Shown: positions 18,430 through 27,428, counted from the first letter of the stretch. The stretch: DNA of 64,000 bases from Mycobacterium heckeshornense (GCF_016592155.1 NZ_AP024237.1:4774001-4838000), one strand, 5' to 3'. The notes: generated from the sequence alone by a model not told the origin. Numbers and translations are program-made.

Positions 18430-19466
18430 TGCGGCGTGCACCTGCCCGTCGGCTGCTGCCAAATGCGGACCGTGCGCACCGGGCCGCCGGGCTGGAGCCC
18501 ATTCCACTTGATCGTGATGTCGCAGGCGTAGAAGTTCACCCAGTCTCCGTAAAGGCCGATGGCGCGCCCGATTTGGTTCAACGCGATCGGTGTCCTGCGG
18601 ATCTGGTCGTCGTACTGATCGCGTTCATCGATGATCGGTTGCTGAACGGCCTGCAGGTAGTTCAGCTCCTTGTGCAGCAGAGCGCGATTGTCGGCCAGCA
18701 GGTCGGCGACCGTTCCGGCGGCGTTGCTGATATTGGCGGTCCCGGCAGCCAATGGATCGGCATGGTTTTTCAGCCCGCTGATCAGTTTCTCGAAGTTGTC
18801 GAGGGTTTGGTCGAACTCCCGACGATGCTTCGCCGTGGAGTCCAGGACACTGTTCAAGTTCTTGATCACCTCGCCGATCGCCTGATCGCGCTCGGCGATA
18901 TGGGACGTCAATTGTGCGGTCTGGTCAAGGATGTCGTTGATGGTCCCGCCTTGACCCTGGAACACGGTGATGATGGCCGATGCGATGGTGTTCACCTTTT
19001 CCGGATCGAGCGCCCGAAACAGCGGTCTGAACCCACCGATCAGCGCGTCGAGATCCAGGGCTGGGGAGGTGCGCGACAGCGGGATAAATCCGCCCGGCGG
19101 CAGAACCCGGTCGGACCCTTCGCCCTGACCGCGCTTGAGCTCCACATAGCGGTTGCCGATCAGATCCTGATAGCGGATCTGTGCTGTCGTTGACTGGTAC
19201 AGCGGCAAGTCCCGCTCGACCGTGAAGTCCACCCGTACCCGCCGGCCACCGTTGATCAGCTGGACGTTTTTGACCTTGCCGACCTCCACTCCGGAGGCCC
19301 GGACGAATTGGCCGTTGCGCAGCCCGCTGGCATTGCTGAACTCCGCGGAATAGCTATAGGTCCGGTCGAAGCGCATCTGACCGAACACCACGACGATCAG
19401 CGCGGTGAACAGCAGCAGCACCACCGCGATGATGCCGAGCCTGACAGCGGTACCGGTGATTTTCAT
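18426..19466 (-). CDS. mce1B: Mce1B, lipid-import substrate-binding subunit
   Basis: A 346-residue Mce protein with the anchor helix (LGIIAVVLLLFTALIVVVFGQM), the MCE domain (about 38-115, YSAEFSNASGLRNGQFVRASGVEVGKV) and the coiled, Gln/Asn-rich helical domain; it lacks the long Pro-rich tail of Mce1C and Mce1D. Its ATG overlaps the stop of mce1A as ATGA, so the operon is tightly coupled here. Confidence 0.95.
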   Translation of the reverse strand: MKITGTAVRLGIIAVVLLLFTALIVVVFGQMRFDRTYSYSAEFSNASGLRNGQFVRASGVEVGKVKNVQLINGGRRVRVDFTVERDLPLYQSTTAQIRYQDLIGNRYVELKRGQGEGSDRVLPPGGFIPLSRTSPALDLDALIGGFRPLFRALDPEKVNTIASAIITVFQGQGGTINDILDQTAQLTSHIAERDQAIGEVIKNLNSVLDSTAKHRREFDQTLDNFEKLISGLKNHADPLAAGTANISNAAGTVADLLADNRALLHKELNYLQAVQQPIIDERDQYDDQIRRTPIALNQIGRAIGLYGDWVNFYACDITIKWNGLQPGGPVRTVRIWQQPTGRCTPQ

Positions 19467-20773
19467 GGGTTGATCGTGTTGTCTCCTACTTGACGGCCCC
19501 AGACGTACTCGATGGCATATGGCGAGCCCGTGTCGATGTGGTTATACGGTGCAACGCTGTTGCCGGTGTCCATCACCAACATGGGCGCTGGCCAGAAATC
19601 ACGGGTAATGGTCTGCCAGCAGCCCGGCGCACCACCCGGTCCGCCGTGAGCATTCACGCGCGGCAGATTCTCCGGGTAGATATAGGGATTCGGCGCGCCA
19701 CCAACCAGCCCGGCCAGCCCCGCTAATCCCTGGGTTAGCACGGTGGCGGTCAATCCCGCGGGAGTCAGGACGAATCCCAACCCGGACAGCGCTTCCGTTT
19801 CCATTCGCAGTGCGTAGCCGCCACGGCCGCCGGTCCCTAAATAGACCTTGTGTTCCACATCGTGGTAGTTGCGGATGGTGCAGTACAGCTCCGGGCTGTA
19901 GGTGTCGAGTAGCTTGGCGGTGGGAACCAGGTCGGCTGCTCCCCGCTCCAGGTACGGCCCGCCCCTGCGGAAGACGTCTTCCGTGGTGTTGCCGAATCCG
20001 GTCGCAGCCAGCAACGCCGCATCCAGATCCTTTTCCTGACGGTGCAGCGTGCGCGCCGTGATCACCGCATTGTTAAGGAAGTCGAACAGATCCGGCGCCG
20101 CGTTGGCGTACACGTCACCGAGGGCGGCCAATTGTTGTATGTCGTGGCGGACCTGCGGCTGCTGCGGGTTCACGTCGTCGAGGACGGCGTTCGCCTTGAC
20201 CAAGGACTGGCCGAACTTCTCGCCCAACCCGTTCAGCGCTTCCGCGGCTCCGCTCAGTGTCAGGTTGACCTTGACCGGATCCACTTTCTCGGCGATCGAC
20301 GTAATCGTCTGGAACAACGTGTTGATCTCCGTCGTCACCGACGTCGCGTCGATGACATCATGTGGCGTGATCCGTTGCGGGCTGGGGTTTTTCGGTGACG
20401 TCAGTGCCACATATTTATTGCCGAACACCGTGGTCGCTTTGATATTCGCGTCCACGTTGGCCGGAATCAGCTTGATGTACTTGGGATTAACGTCGAGGAT
20501 AAACTTCGCTGCCGGCTTGCCGTCATGCTTGACTTCGGAAATGCTGCCCACCCGCCCGATCTGGACACCGTTATAAGTGACCGGCGCCCCGGGATCCATC
20601 ACCAGACCGGCGCGCGCCGACAGCATTGTCAGTGGTGTCTTTGGGGTGAAATTGCCCCGAAACTGCCAGTACACCAGTGCAGTGATCAACACGCCGAGTG
20701 CCAATGCCACCACCCCCGCCGTCTTGTACGGCGGGGTACGCATCGGGTTGATTTTGCCTCGCGGTGTCGTCAT
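19463..20773 (-). CDS. mce1A: Mce1A, lipid-import substrate-binding subunit
   Basis: A 436-residue Mce protein, the first of the six substrate-binding subunits. Anchor helix at about residues 18-38 (AGVVALALGVLITALVYWQF), MCE domain about 45-120 (MLSARAGLVMDPGAPVTYNGVQIGRV), then the Mce-fold helical domain. Mtb Mce1A was originally described as a mammalian cell entry protein and is now regarded as part of a lipid importer. It begins 5 nt after the stop of yrbE1B. Confidence 0.95.
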   Translation of the reverse strand: MTTPRGKINPMRTPPYKTAGVVALALGVLITALVYWQFRGNFTPKTPLTMLSARAGLVMDPGAPVTYNGVQIGRVGSISEVKHDGKPAAKFILDVNPKYIKLIPANVDANIKATTVFGNKYVALTSPKNPSPQRITPHDVIDATSVTTEINTLFQTITSIAEKVDPVKVNLTLSGAAEALNGLGEKFGQSLVKANAVLDDVNPQQPQVRHDIQQLAALGDVYANAAPDLFDFLNNAVITARTLHRQEKDLDAALLAATGFGNTTEDVFRRGGPYLERGAADLVPTAKLLDTYSPELYCTIRNYHDVEHKVYLGTGGRGGYALRMETEALSGLGFVLTPAGLTATVLTQGLAGLAGLVGGAPNPYIYPENLPRVNAHGGPGGAPGCWQTITRDFWPAPMLVMDTGNSVAPYNHIDTGSPYAIEYVWGRQVGDNTINP

Positions 20774-20778
20774 GGCAG

Positions 20779-21648
20779 CTACATCGTCAGGTTGAAGTTC
20801 GGGTTGACGCCGTAGAGCGCCAACGCAGCAAAGAGGGCAACGACCTGGACAGAGACCAGCGAGAACCGCATCGACCGCCCGACTGCCTCACCCACGCCGA
20901 CCGGGCCGCCGCTGGCCGTGTAGCCGTAGTAGCAGTGGGTGAGCATGACCAGCCCGGCGATGATGACTGCCTCCACGAACGACCACAGGACGTCCTCGGG
21001 ACGCAGGAATGACCGGAAATAGTGGTCGTAAGTGCCCGAGGGTTGGCCGTACAACACGGTGGTGACGAGCTGCGGGGAGATGAACGACATCAGCATCGCC
21101 GCCGCATACAGGGGAATGATCACGATCAGGCCAGCCAACGCGCGGGTAGACACCAGATACGCGATCGACTTGATGCCCATCACCTCCAGCGCGTCAATCT
21201 CCTCACTGATCCGCATCGCGCCCAACTCGGCCGTCGCGCCGGCGCCGACAGTGGCCGCGAGCGCTACGCCGGTCACCACCGGCGCGGCGATGCGCACGTT
21301 GATCAACGCGGCGAAAAAACCCGTGAACACGTCGAAACCGATGTAACCGAGCGACGCATAGCCTTGGATGGCGACCAGCGAACTACCGGACAGGGTCACG
21401 AAGGCAACAATCGCGACCGTTCCGCCGACGACCGCCATCGCGCCGGTGCCCATCCCGATCTCGGCGATCAGCCGCAGCACCTCCCGGCGGTAATGCCGCA
21501 GCGCCCAGGCAAACCCCGTCGCGCCTTCCACCGCAAACCAGGCCATCTGTCCGACCCGGCTCAGTTCGCGACCCGCGGCACCGCCGTAGCGGCTGAGGTT
21601 GGCAGTTGCTCGCGGGAAGCGCGCGCGCAGCACCTGGATCGTCGACAT
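20779..21648 (-). CDS. yrbE1B: YrbE1B, Mce1 transporter permease
   Basis: A 289-residue integral membrane permease of the MlaE/YrbE family, pairing with YrbE1A to form the membrane channel of the Mce1 ABC-type importer. It has five to six hydrophobic helices and the conserved cytoplasmic coupling segment ELGAMRISEEIDALEVMGIKS. The ATG at 21648 follows the yrbE1A stop by one base (TGACATG), which is preferred to in-frame starts inside yrbE1A. The ATPase partner (MceG/Mkl) is encoded elsewhere. Confidence 0.95.
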   Translation of the reverse strand: MSTIQVLRARFPRATANLSRYGGAAGRELSRVGQMAWFAVEGATGFAWALRHYRREVLRLIAEIGMGTGAMAVVGGTVAIVAFVTLSGSSLVAIQGYASLGYIGFDVFTGFFAALINVRIAAPVVTGVALAATVGAGATAELGAMRISEEIDALEVMGIKSIAYLVSTRALAGLIVIIPLYAAAMLMSFISPQLVTTVLYGQPSGTYDHYFRSFLRPEDVLWSFVEAVIIAGLVMLTHCYYGYTASGGPVGVGEAVGRSMRFSLVSVQVVALFAALALYGVNPNFNLTM

Positions 21649-21649
21649 G

Positions 21650-22450
21650 TCAGCGCCCCGTTCCGAAACGGACACCGATGGTGGTCAGGATGACGTTGAC
21701 CGCATACAGTGCGACCACACACAGCACCACGGTCTCGTTGACCGCGGTGCCCAGTCCCTTGGAGCCACCCCGCACGGTCAGGCCCCGGTAGCAGCCGACC
21801 AGCCCGGCGATCAGTCCGAACACGGCGGCCTTGACGGTCGCGATGACCACCTCTGGCAAGCCGGTGATCAAAGTCAGCGAGGTGAGGTAGGCGCCACCCG
21901 ACACGTTCTGCAAGTAGACACCAAAGATGTAGCCGCCGACCAGACCCACCATGACCACCAGGCCGTTGAGCAGGGTGGCGACCACGGTGGCCGCCAGCAC
22001 GCGAGGCACCACCAGTCGGTGGATCGGGTCGATGCCGAGCACCTCCATCGCGTCGATCTCTTCGCGGATGGTCCGCGCGCCCAAGTCAGCGCAGATCGCG
22101 GTCGAACCCGCACCGGCCACCACCAACACCGTGGTGAGCGGACCCAGTTGGGTGACCGCACCGATCGCCGCACCGGCCCCGGAGATGTCGGCGGCCCCGG
22201 CCTGAGCCAATAGAACGTTGAGCGTGAAGGTGAGGAGCACGGTGAGCGGGATCGACACCGCGATCGTCGGCAAGATGCCGACCCGCATGATGAACCAGCA
22301 CTGCAGGATGAACTCGCGCCACTGGAACGGGACGCGAAATAACGCCTTGCCGGTCAGCACACACATCCGGAAAAAGCCACCGACGAGGGTGATCGGCGGA
22401 CCCAGTTGATCGCGGACATAGTCGGTGAGCCGCGGCTGCGTCGTCGTCAC
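21650..22450 (-). CDS. yrbE1A: YrbE1A, Mce1 transporter permease
   Basis: A 266-residue MlaE/YrbE-type permease with hydrophobic helices around residues 55-80, 95-120, 145-175, 190-215 and 235-258, and the family's cytoplasmic EExD-like motif (DLGARTIREEIDAMEVLGIDP). GTG start. It lies downstream of fadD5 across a 216-bp gap in which Mtb is reported to have an additional promoter. Confidence 0.95.
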   Translation of the reverse strand: MTTTQPRLTDYVRDQLGPPITLVGGFFRMCVLTGKALFRVPFQWREFILQCWFIMRVGILPTIAVSIPLTVLLTFTLNVLLAQAGAADISGAGAAIGAVTQLGPLTTVLVVAGAGSTAICADLGARTIREEIDAMEVLGIDPIHRLVVPRVLAATVVATLLNGLVVMVGLVGGYIFGVYLQNVSGGAYLTSLTLITGLPEVVIATVKAAVFGLIAGLVGCYRGLTVRGGSKGLGTAVNETVVLCVVALYAVNVILTTIGVRFGTGR

Positions 22451-22650
22451 TGCTGCCCCCTCACCATCAAACCGCGAGCTCCCAGGTGTAGCGGCGGTTG
22501 ATGTCGCACGCCTCCTCCTTGCCCCGACCCTCGGTGTGTGACCGCCGCCTCCCTACTCACAGGTAGTAAGAGAGACCACAGGACTGTACCCGATGGCCCG
22601 CGGCGCGTACACCGCAATCCGCACAATTGACCCTCCGTCGCCGCCATAGT

Positions 22651-22674
22651 GAAATTGCCATCATCGTCAATTTC
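22651..22674. promoter_or_regulatory. Inverted repeat at the fadD5 stop / yrbE1A upstream region
   Basis: GAAATTG and CAATTTC form perfect 7-bp arms with a 10-nt spacer, overlapping the fadD5 stop codon at 22667-22669. The following gap (22451-22650) shows no gene. The position suits an operator or attenuator for the second half of the mce1 operon. The AT-rich arms are too weak for a strong terminator. Confidence 0.35.
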
Positions 22675-24310
22675 CTGTTCTGGCTGTAGGACAGCTCTTT
22701 TCGGCGTCCGGGTCGGGCTTCGTCGCGGCGCCGTACCGTCTGCGCAATTCGGTCTTGAGCACCTTTCCGGCCGGGTTACGCGGCAGTGCATCCACGATTT
22801 CCAGACCCTTCGGGTGCTTGTAGCGCGCCAGCCGACCGTCGAGGAATTCGTCAATGTCTTCGAGCCGCAGGTCGTCTCGATTGACGGCTGCGACCGCGAC
22901 GGGAACTTCGCCCCACCTCTCGTCAGCTCGGCCGATAACGGCAACTTCGACGATGGCGGGATGACTGGCCAGGACGTTTTCCACCTCTGCGCAGTAGATG
23001 TTTTCTCCGCCGGAGATGATCATGTCCTTCTTACGGTCGACGACCCAGACGTAGCCCTCGTCGTCCATTCGCACCAGGTCACCGGAATGAAACCAGCCAC
23101 CCGCGAACGCTTCCGCGGTCGCTTCCGGATTGTTCCAGTAGCCGCTCATCAATGTTGGTGCGCGATAAACGATTTCGCCGACCTCACCGACCGGGACGTC
23201 GTTCATGTCGTCGTCAACTACCCGGGCGGCGACCGTCGGGATGACCCTGCCGACCGATCCACGTTTTCTGATGGCGTCCTCACCGAGCAGCATGCAGGTG
23301 ACCGGCGACATTTCGGTCTGACCGAATGCCGCGAGGATTTGGGCGCCGGGGAAGGTTTCTGACATCTGCCGCAACAACGTGTCCGACGCCGGTGCCGCTC
23401 CCCAGGAGATCACCCGCAACCGAAGCTCACGCGGATTGGCCTGCTGTTCGGCGCACACCGCCTGCCACTGTGCGGGCACCAGGAAGATGCCGGTGACTTT
23501 TTCCGCCGCCAGCACATCCAGCAGCTGTCCGGGGTCGAACGCCCCGAGGGGATGGATCACCGTGGGGATCCCGAGCAACATCGGCGTCAGCATGTTGCCG
23601 AGCCCGGCGATGTGGAACAGCGGCACGCCGATGAAACCGACGTCGTTGTTGAGGTCGACGCCGTGGGTGTAGAGCGCGGTCATCGTCTGCCCGGTCAGGT
23701 TGGTGTGGGTCAGCACCGCGCCCTTGGGTCGGCCGGTCGTTCCCGAGGTGTACATGATCAACGCCGGCGCGTCGTTGGGGATGTCGACGGGTTGGTGTGG
23801 ATCGCCGGTCATCTCGTTCACCAGGTCTTCGTAGCCCAGCAGGCCGTCTTCGGTGGCACCACCGGCGACGACGATCATGCCCAGCCTGGGCTCCTTGTCG
23901 CGGACAGCGCTGGCCACCGTCGCCAGCACGGGCTCCGTGATCATGACGCGCGGCTCACAGTCGGCCACCAGGAAGGCGAGCTCGGCGGGCGTGAGCCGAA
24001 AGTTCACCGGCACCGCGATCGCACCGATCATGTTGGCGGCCAGGACTGCCTCGATGAACTCGGTGCGGTTGAGCATCAGGATCATCACCCGGTCGCCGAA
24101 CCCGACCCCGCGTCGGCTCAGGGCACCGGCCAGTGCCGCGACTCGGCCCCGCAGCTCCAGCCACGTCAGCGTCTTGCCCAAGAATCTCAGCGCCGGCGCA
24201 TCCGGCTGCATCAGCGCATGGCGCTCGAGTTGGTTGACCCAGTTCTGGCGGCGGGAAAGGTAAGGCTGCTCAGCGGAGGCGGCGGTCTGGCCGGTCATCA
24301 GCGCGGTCAA
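22667..24310 (-). CDS. fadD5: Acyl-CoA ligase FadD5
   Basis: A 547-residue AMP-dependent fatty acyl-CoA synthetase, the first gene of the mce1 operon, which activates fatty acids brought in by the transporter (in Mtb linked to recycling of mycolic acids). Motifs seen: P-loop MYTSGTTGRPKGAVLTH, adenylate motif WFHSGDLVRMDDEGYVWVVDRKKDMIISGGENI and the C-terminal LPRNPAGKVLK lysine. A TTG at 24310 has GAAGGGA 9 nt upstream and is preferred; an ATG at 24298 (MTGQTAAS) is the alternative. Sequence beyond this point is promoter and operator shared with mce1R. Confidence 0.93.
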   Translation of the reverse strand: MTALMTGQTAASAEQPYLSRRQNWVNQLERHALMQPDAPALRFLGKTLTWLELRGRVAALAGALSRRGVGFGDRVMILMLNRTEFIEAVLAANMIGAIAVPVNFRLTPAELAFLVADCEPRVMITEPVLATVASAVRDKEPRLGMIVVAGGATEDGLLGYEDLVNEMTGDPHQPVDIPNDAPALIMYTSGTTGRPKGAVLTHTNLTGQTMTALYTHGVDLNNDVGFIGVPLFHIAGLGNMLTPMLLGIPTVIHPLGAFDPGQLLDVLAAEKVTGIFLVPAQWQAVCAEQQANPRELRLRVISWGAAPASDTLLRQMSETFPGAQILAAFGQTEMSPVTCMLLGEDAIRKRGSVGRVIPTVAARVVDDDMNDVPVGEVGEIVYRAPTLMSGYWNNPEATAEAFAGGWFHSGDLVRMDDEGYVWVVDRKKDMIISGGENIYCAEVENVLASHPAIVEVAVIGRADERWGEVPVAVAAVNRDDLRLEDIDEFLDGRLARYKHPKGLEIVDALPRNPAGKVLKTELRRRYGAATKPDPDAEKSCPTARTGN

Positions 24311-24358
24311 GTAGTGGTGTCCCTTCGTCGTCGTTCGCGCCCTGGCGGCAAGTTGATA

Positions 24359-24368
24359 TTTGATCAAA
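24359..24368. promoter_or_regulatory. Palindrome in the fadD5-mce1R divergent promoter, candidate Mce1R operator
   Basis: TTTGATCAAA is a perfect 10-bp palindrome about 50 bp upstream of fadD5 and 62 bp upstream of mce1R. In Mtb, Mce1R represses the mce1 operon from this divergent region. Assignment of the exact site is inference. Confidence 0.45.
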
Positions 24369-24430
24369 CATGGTGTTGTGTGGGTCACATTATGGCCTGA
24401 CCGTCGCGAAGACAAGCCCTGGAAACGCAG

Positions 24431-25147
24431 GTGAACGCACCACTTTCCGCATCTGTTGCCGCATCTCGTGTTCGCCAGCCGCGCAGCTGGCGACCAGTGC
24501 GCCGGGCGCAATTGTCTGACGAGGTCGCGGGACATCTACGTGCCGCGATCATGTCCGGAACGCTGCGTCCGGGGACGTTCATCCGGCTCGACGAAACGGC
24601 CGCCCAGCTCGGTGTCAGCGTCACGCCGGTGCGCGAAGCGCTGCTCAAGCTCCGCGGCGAGGGCATGGTCCAGCTTGAACCGCACCGTGGCCACGTCGTG
24701 TTGCCGTTGACCCGTCAAGACATCCACGACATTTTCTGGCTGCAAGCAACGATCGCCACGGAGCTCGCCGCCACGGCCACCGATCTGATCACCGACGCCG
24801 AAATCGACGAACTCGAACACCTCAACGAGGAGCTGGCCGCCGCCGTCGGCTCCGGTGATACCGAGGCGATCGCGTCAGCGGAGTTCGCCTTTCACCGCGT
24901 TTTCAACCAAGCGAGCGGCCGGATCAAGCTGGCGTTTTTTCTGCTGCATGCCGCGCGCTACATGCCGGCATTGGTCTACGCCGCCGACCCCGACTGGGGT
25001 GCTGCCGCGGTAGCCAATCACCGGCAGCTGATCAGCGCGCTGCGTAGTCGCGACAAGGCCGCTGTGCTCGAGCACACCACCTGGCAGTTCACCGACGGCG
25101 CAGAGCGACTGATCCAGAAGCTCGAACGCACCGGAATCTGGAGGTAG
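24431..25147 (+). CDS. mce1R: GntR-family repressor Mce1R
   Basis: A 238-residue GntR regulator of the FadR subgroup. The winged helix-turn-helix covers about residues 27-95 (LSDEVAGHLRAAIMSGTLRPGTFI ... AAQLGVSVTPVREALLKLRGEG), followed by an all-helical FCD-type ligand domain. In Mtb, Mce1R (Rv0165c) is divergent from fadD5 and represses mce1; fatty-acid-derived ligands are suspected. The GTG start and the N-terminus (NAPLSASV) resemble the Mtb protein. Confidence 0.93.
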   Translation: MNAPLSASVAASRVRQPRSWRPVRRAQLSDEVAGHLRAAIMSGTLRPGTFIRLDETAAQLGVSVTPVREALLKLRGEGMVQLEPHRGHVVLPLTRQDIHDIFWLQATIATELAATATDLITDAEIDELEHLNEELAAAVGSGDTEAIASAEFAFHRVFNQASGRIKLAFFLLHAARYMPALVYAADPDWGAAAVANHRQLISALRSRDKAAVLEHTTWQFTDGAERLIQKLERTGIWR

Positions 25148-25591
25148 TCAAGAACTGGCGGCCAGCTGCTCGGCGCGGCGTTTGAGGTTTTCCGCCAGAT
25201 AGTCCAGCACGTCGTTGACCATTTTCTTCACCATCGGCTTGGGCACCGACATCTCGGTCTCGACGTCCATGTCGACGGTCAGCAGCGACTTCGGACCCAT
25301 CTCCACCACGCTGAACAACTGCTCGTGCTTGGTGAAATGGTCGCCTTGTTGCATGACGGTCTGAATCTGCGTGGGGCCCGGGTAGTAGACGGCCTGGATG
25401 TAGGTGCCTTCGATGCCCTGCCAAGCCATGTCCAAGCGCAGCTGGCTGGGCCGCCCGTCGTCGTAGCGGGCCAGCACCCAGAGGCCTTTGATCTCCTCGT
25501 TCCACTGTGGGTAGGACTCAAAGTCGGCGACGATGGCCATGATTGAGCCGGCGTCGGCGGCAACTTCGACTGTCTTGCTCACGAACGGCAT
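25148..25591 (-). CDS. SRPBCC (START-like) protein, TB18.5/Rv0164-like
   Basis: A 147-residue single-domain protein of the polyketide cyclase/SRPBCC superfamily with a predicted hydrophobic pocket. It closely resembles Rv0164 (TB18.5) as remembered (QPSQLRLD-type motif, GIEGTYI..VYYPG..QIQTVMQQG). Function unknown; lipid or polyketide binding is typical of the fold. It converges on mce1R, whose stop directly abuts its own. Confidence 0.88.
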   Translation of the reverse strand: MPFVSKTVEVAADAGSIMAIVADFESYPQWNEEIKGLWVLARYDDGRPSQLRLDMAWQGIEGTYIQAVYYPGPTQIQTVMQQGDHFTKHEQLFSVVEMGPKSLLTVDMDVETEMSVPKPMVKKMVNDVLDYLAENLKRRAEQLAASS

Positions 25592-25621
25592 TGGCTGAGC
25601 ATACGTGGATGCACTGGGCGA

Positions 25622-26092
25622 CTAACTGACACAGGCCGTCGACAACAGCGCTCGAATCGCGTCGGGGATCGGTACCGGTTTGCGGGTGGCCCGATCGACG
25701 TAGACGTGCACCCAGTGCCCCAGCGCCGCGACTGTCTGCGGCTCGTCGGCGGTGAGTTCCTCGGCAGCGCGAAACAGGCCGAGCCGGTAGGTGACACTGG
25801 TGCGCCCGAGCCGAGTTACCGCCAGCCCGACGACGAGCCGCTCCGGGAAGTGCAGCTCGGAAAAGTAGCGACAGCCGGACTCGGCGACGATGCCCTGTGC
25901 CGGCATGGTGACCGGATCCACTTCGATGTTCGTGTTGATCCAGCCGTTGATCGCGGTGTCGAACAGCTGGTAGTAGACGGCGTTGTTGAGGTGGCCGAAC
26001 ATGTCGTTGTCGGCCCATCGGGTGAGCACCGGCCAGTGCACCGGAAAGTCGCGGCTGGTGAGGTTGTCCGGTGTAGGCGGGACCGACGTCAT
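25622..26092 (-). CDS. Acyl-CoA thioesterase, hotdog fold (Rv0163-like)
   Basis: A 156-residue single hotdog-domain protein of the 4-hydroxybenzoyl-CoA thioesterase (YbgC) type, with the motif WADNDMFGHLNNAVYYQLFDTA near residue 25, in which the Asp is the usual active-site residue. It probably hydrolyses short or medium acyl-CoA. The ATG at 26092 gives MTSVPPTPDN; it is divergent from adhE1, only 14 bp apart. Confidence 0.88.
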   Translation of the reverse strand: MTSVPPTPDNLTSRDFPVHWPVLTRWADNDMFGHLNNAVYYQLFDTAINGWINTNIEVDPVTMPAQGIVAESGCRYFSELHFPERLVVGLAVTRLGRTSVTYRLGLFRAAEELTADEPQTVAALGHWVHVYVDRATRKPVPIPDAIRALLSTACVS

Positions 26093-26106
26093 GGTTGTAT
26101 TCCAAC

Positions 26107-27213
26107 ATGTTTCGAATTCGGGGCGCCGTGCTGGAGCGCATCGGGCTGCCGCGCCCCTACGCACGATCGAAGCCCATCGATGTGGCCGAGTTGGATTTGG
26201 CGCCGCCAGCCGCGGGCGAGTTACGGGTCCGCATCGAAGCCGCGGGGGTGTGTCACTCCGACTTGTCGGTGGTCGACGGCACTCGGGTGCGACCTGTGCC
26301 CATGCTGCTCGGTCACGAGGCCGCCGGGGTCGTCGAACAGGTCGGCGACGGGGTTGGCGATGTGGCGGTGGGGCAGCGGGTGGTCATGGCGTTCTTGCCG
26401 CGCTGCGGGCGCTGCCCGGCTTGCGCCACCGAAGGCCTTACCCCGTGCGAACCGGGCAGCGCCGCCAACGCGGCCGGGACCTTGCTCGGCGGCGCGATGC
26501 GGCTGAGCCGCGAAGGTCGCCCGGTGTACCACCATCTCGGCGTATCTGGCTTTGCAACACAGGCCGTGGTCAACCGCGCCAGCGCGGTGCCGGTCGACCC
26601 CGATGTTCCGCCCAACGTTGCCGCACTGCTCGGCTGCGCGGTGCTGACCGGTGGCGGCGCTGTCCTCAACGTCGGTAGACCGCGACCGCACCAGACGGTC
26701 GCCGTCGTCGGGCTCGGCGGCGTGGGTATGGCTGCCGTGCTGACCGCGCTGGCGCACAACGACGTTCGGGTGGTCGGGGTCGACCCACTGCCGGACAAGC
26801 TCGCTGCCGCCCGCGCCGTCGGCGCCCACGAGACCTACACCCCGCAGCAGGCCACTGAGGCCGGCGTCAAGGCGGCCGTGGTGGTCGAGGCTGCCGGCCA
26901 CGCCGCCGCGTTGCAGACGGCGATCGAGCTAACCGCCGCGGGCGGGCGGACAATCACCGTGGGGCTGACGCCACCGGAGGCTCGGATTAGCTTGTCGCCG
27001 TTAGGACTTGTCGTAGAAGGCCGCACGCTGATCGGCAGCTACCTCGGTTCCGCGGTGCCCAGCCGCGACATTCCCCGTTTCGTGCGGCTCTGGCGATCGG
27101 GCCGGCTGCCGGTGGAGTCGCTGGTCTCCTCGACGATCGCTCTCGACGAGATCAACGACGCGATGGACCGCCTCGCCGACGGCACCGCCGTCCGGCAGCT
27201 GATCACCTTCTAG
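26107..27213 (+). CDS. adhE1: Zinc-type alcohol dehydrogenase AdhE1 (Rv0162c-like)
   Basis: A 368-residue medium-chain zinc alcohol dehydrogenase. Catalytic zinc ligands are visible in GVCHSD and GHEAAGVVEQVGDGV, the structural-zinc cysteines in CGRCPACATEGLTPC, and the NAD(P)-binding motif VAVVGLGGVGMAAV. The substrate alcohol is not known. A TTG at 26095 is an alternative start, but ATG 26107 (MFRIRGAV) is favoured. This is the last gene of the block in Mtb order before the accessory segment begins. Confidence 0.9.
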   Translation: MFRIRGAVLERIGLPRPYARSKPIDVAELDLAPPAAGELRVRIEAAGVCHSDLSVVDGTRVRPVPMLLGHEAAGVVEQVGDGVGDVAVGQRVVMAFLPRCGRCPACATEGLTPCEPGSAANAAGTLLGGAMRLSREGRPVYHHLGVSGFATQAVVNRASAVPVDPDVPPNVAALLGCAVLTGGGAVLNVGRPRPHQTVAVVGLGGVGMAAVLTALAHNDVRVVGVDPLPDKLAAARAVGAHETYTPQQATEAGVKAAVVVEAAGHAAALQTAIELTAAGGRTITVGLTPPEARISLSPLGLVVEGRTLIGSYLGSAVPSRDIPRFVRLWRSGRLPVESLVSSTIALDEINDAMDRLADGTAVRQLITF

Positions 27214-27376
27214 GCGGGCCGAGCGGACGCCGCAGCGGATAGTCGAACGCCTCGTCGCGAAGTGGGTCGACCTCGGGGCAGCTGATGAAAGTCGCTGGCA
27301 TACCGCTGAATTGACGGCATCGAGCAGGCACCGAATCCGGCGACGGCTGTGTTTGGCCCAGGTAGTACCGCCACAT
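27203..27376 (-). pseudogene. Remnant of an alpha/beta hydrolase (acetyl-hydrolase/LipH type), C-terminal part
   Basis: A minus-strand frame beginning MWRYYLGQTQPSPDSVPARC and continuing with FSGMPATFISCPEVDPLRDE matches the C-terminal region of fold-3 alpha/beta hydrolases, including the catalytic-Asp loop (DPLRDE). The nucleophile elbow and N-terminal half are missing, and the tail after DEAFDY is replaced by a run (PLRRPLGPPRR) that ends inside adhE1. It marks the left edge of the accessory segment. The bases between it and 27429 hold only a 17-residue frame (MAEFCYDPFD...) overlapping the previous stop. Confidence 0.68.
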
Positions 27377-27428
27377 CAGCGTGGCAGCAGCGCGATCGGG
27401 TCGAAGGGGTCGTAGCAGAACTCCGCCA

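Noticed and set aside
22451..22944. Possible small gene between fadD5 and yrbE1A
   Set aside because: The minus-strand frame is mostly within fadD5 in another frame, and its end in the gap has no motif or ribosome binding site. The gap is better explained as promoter.
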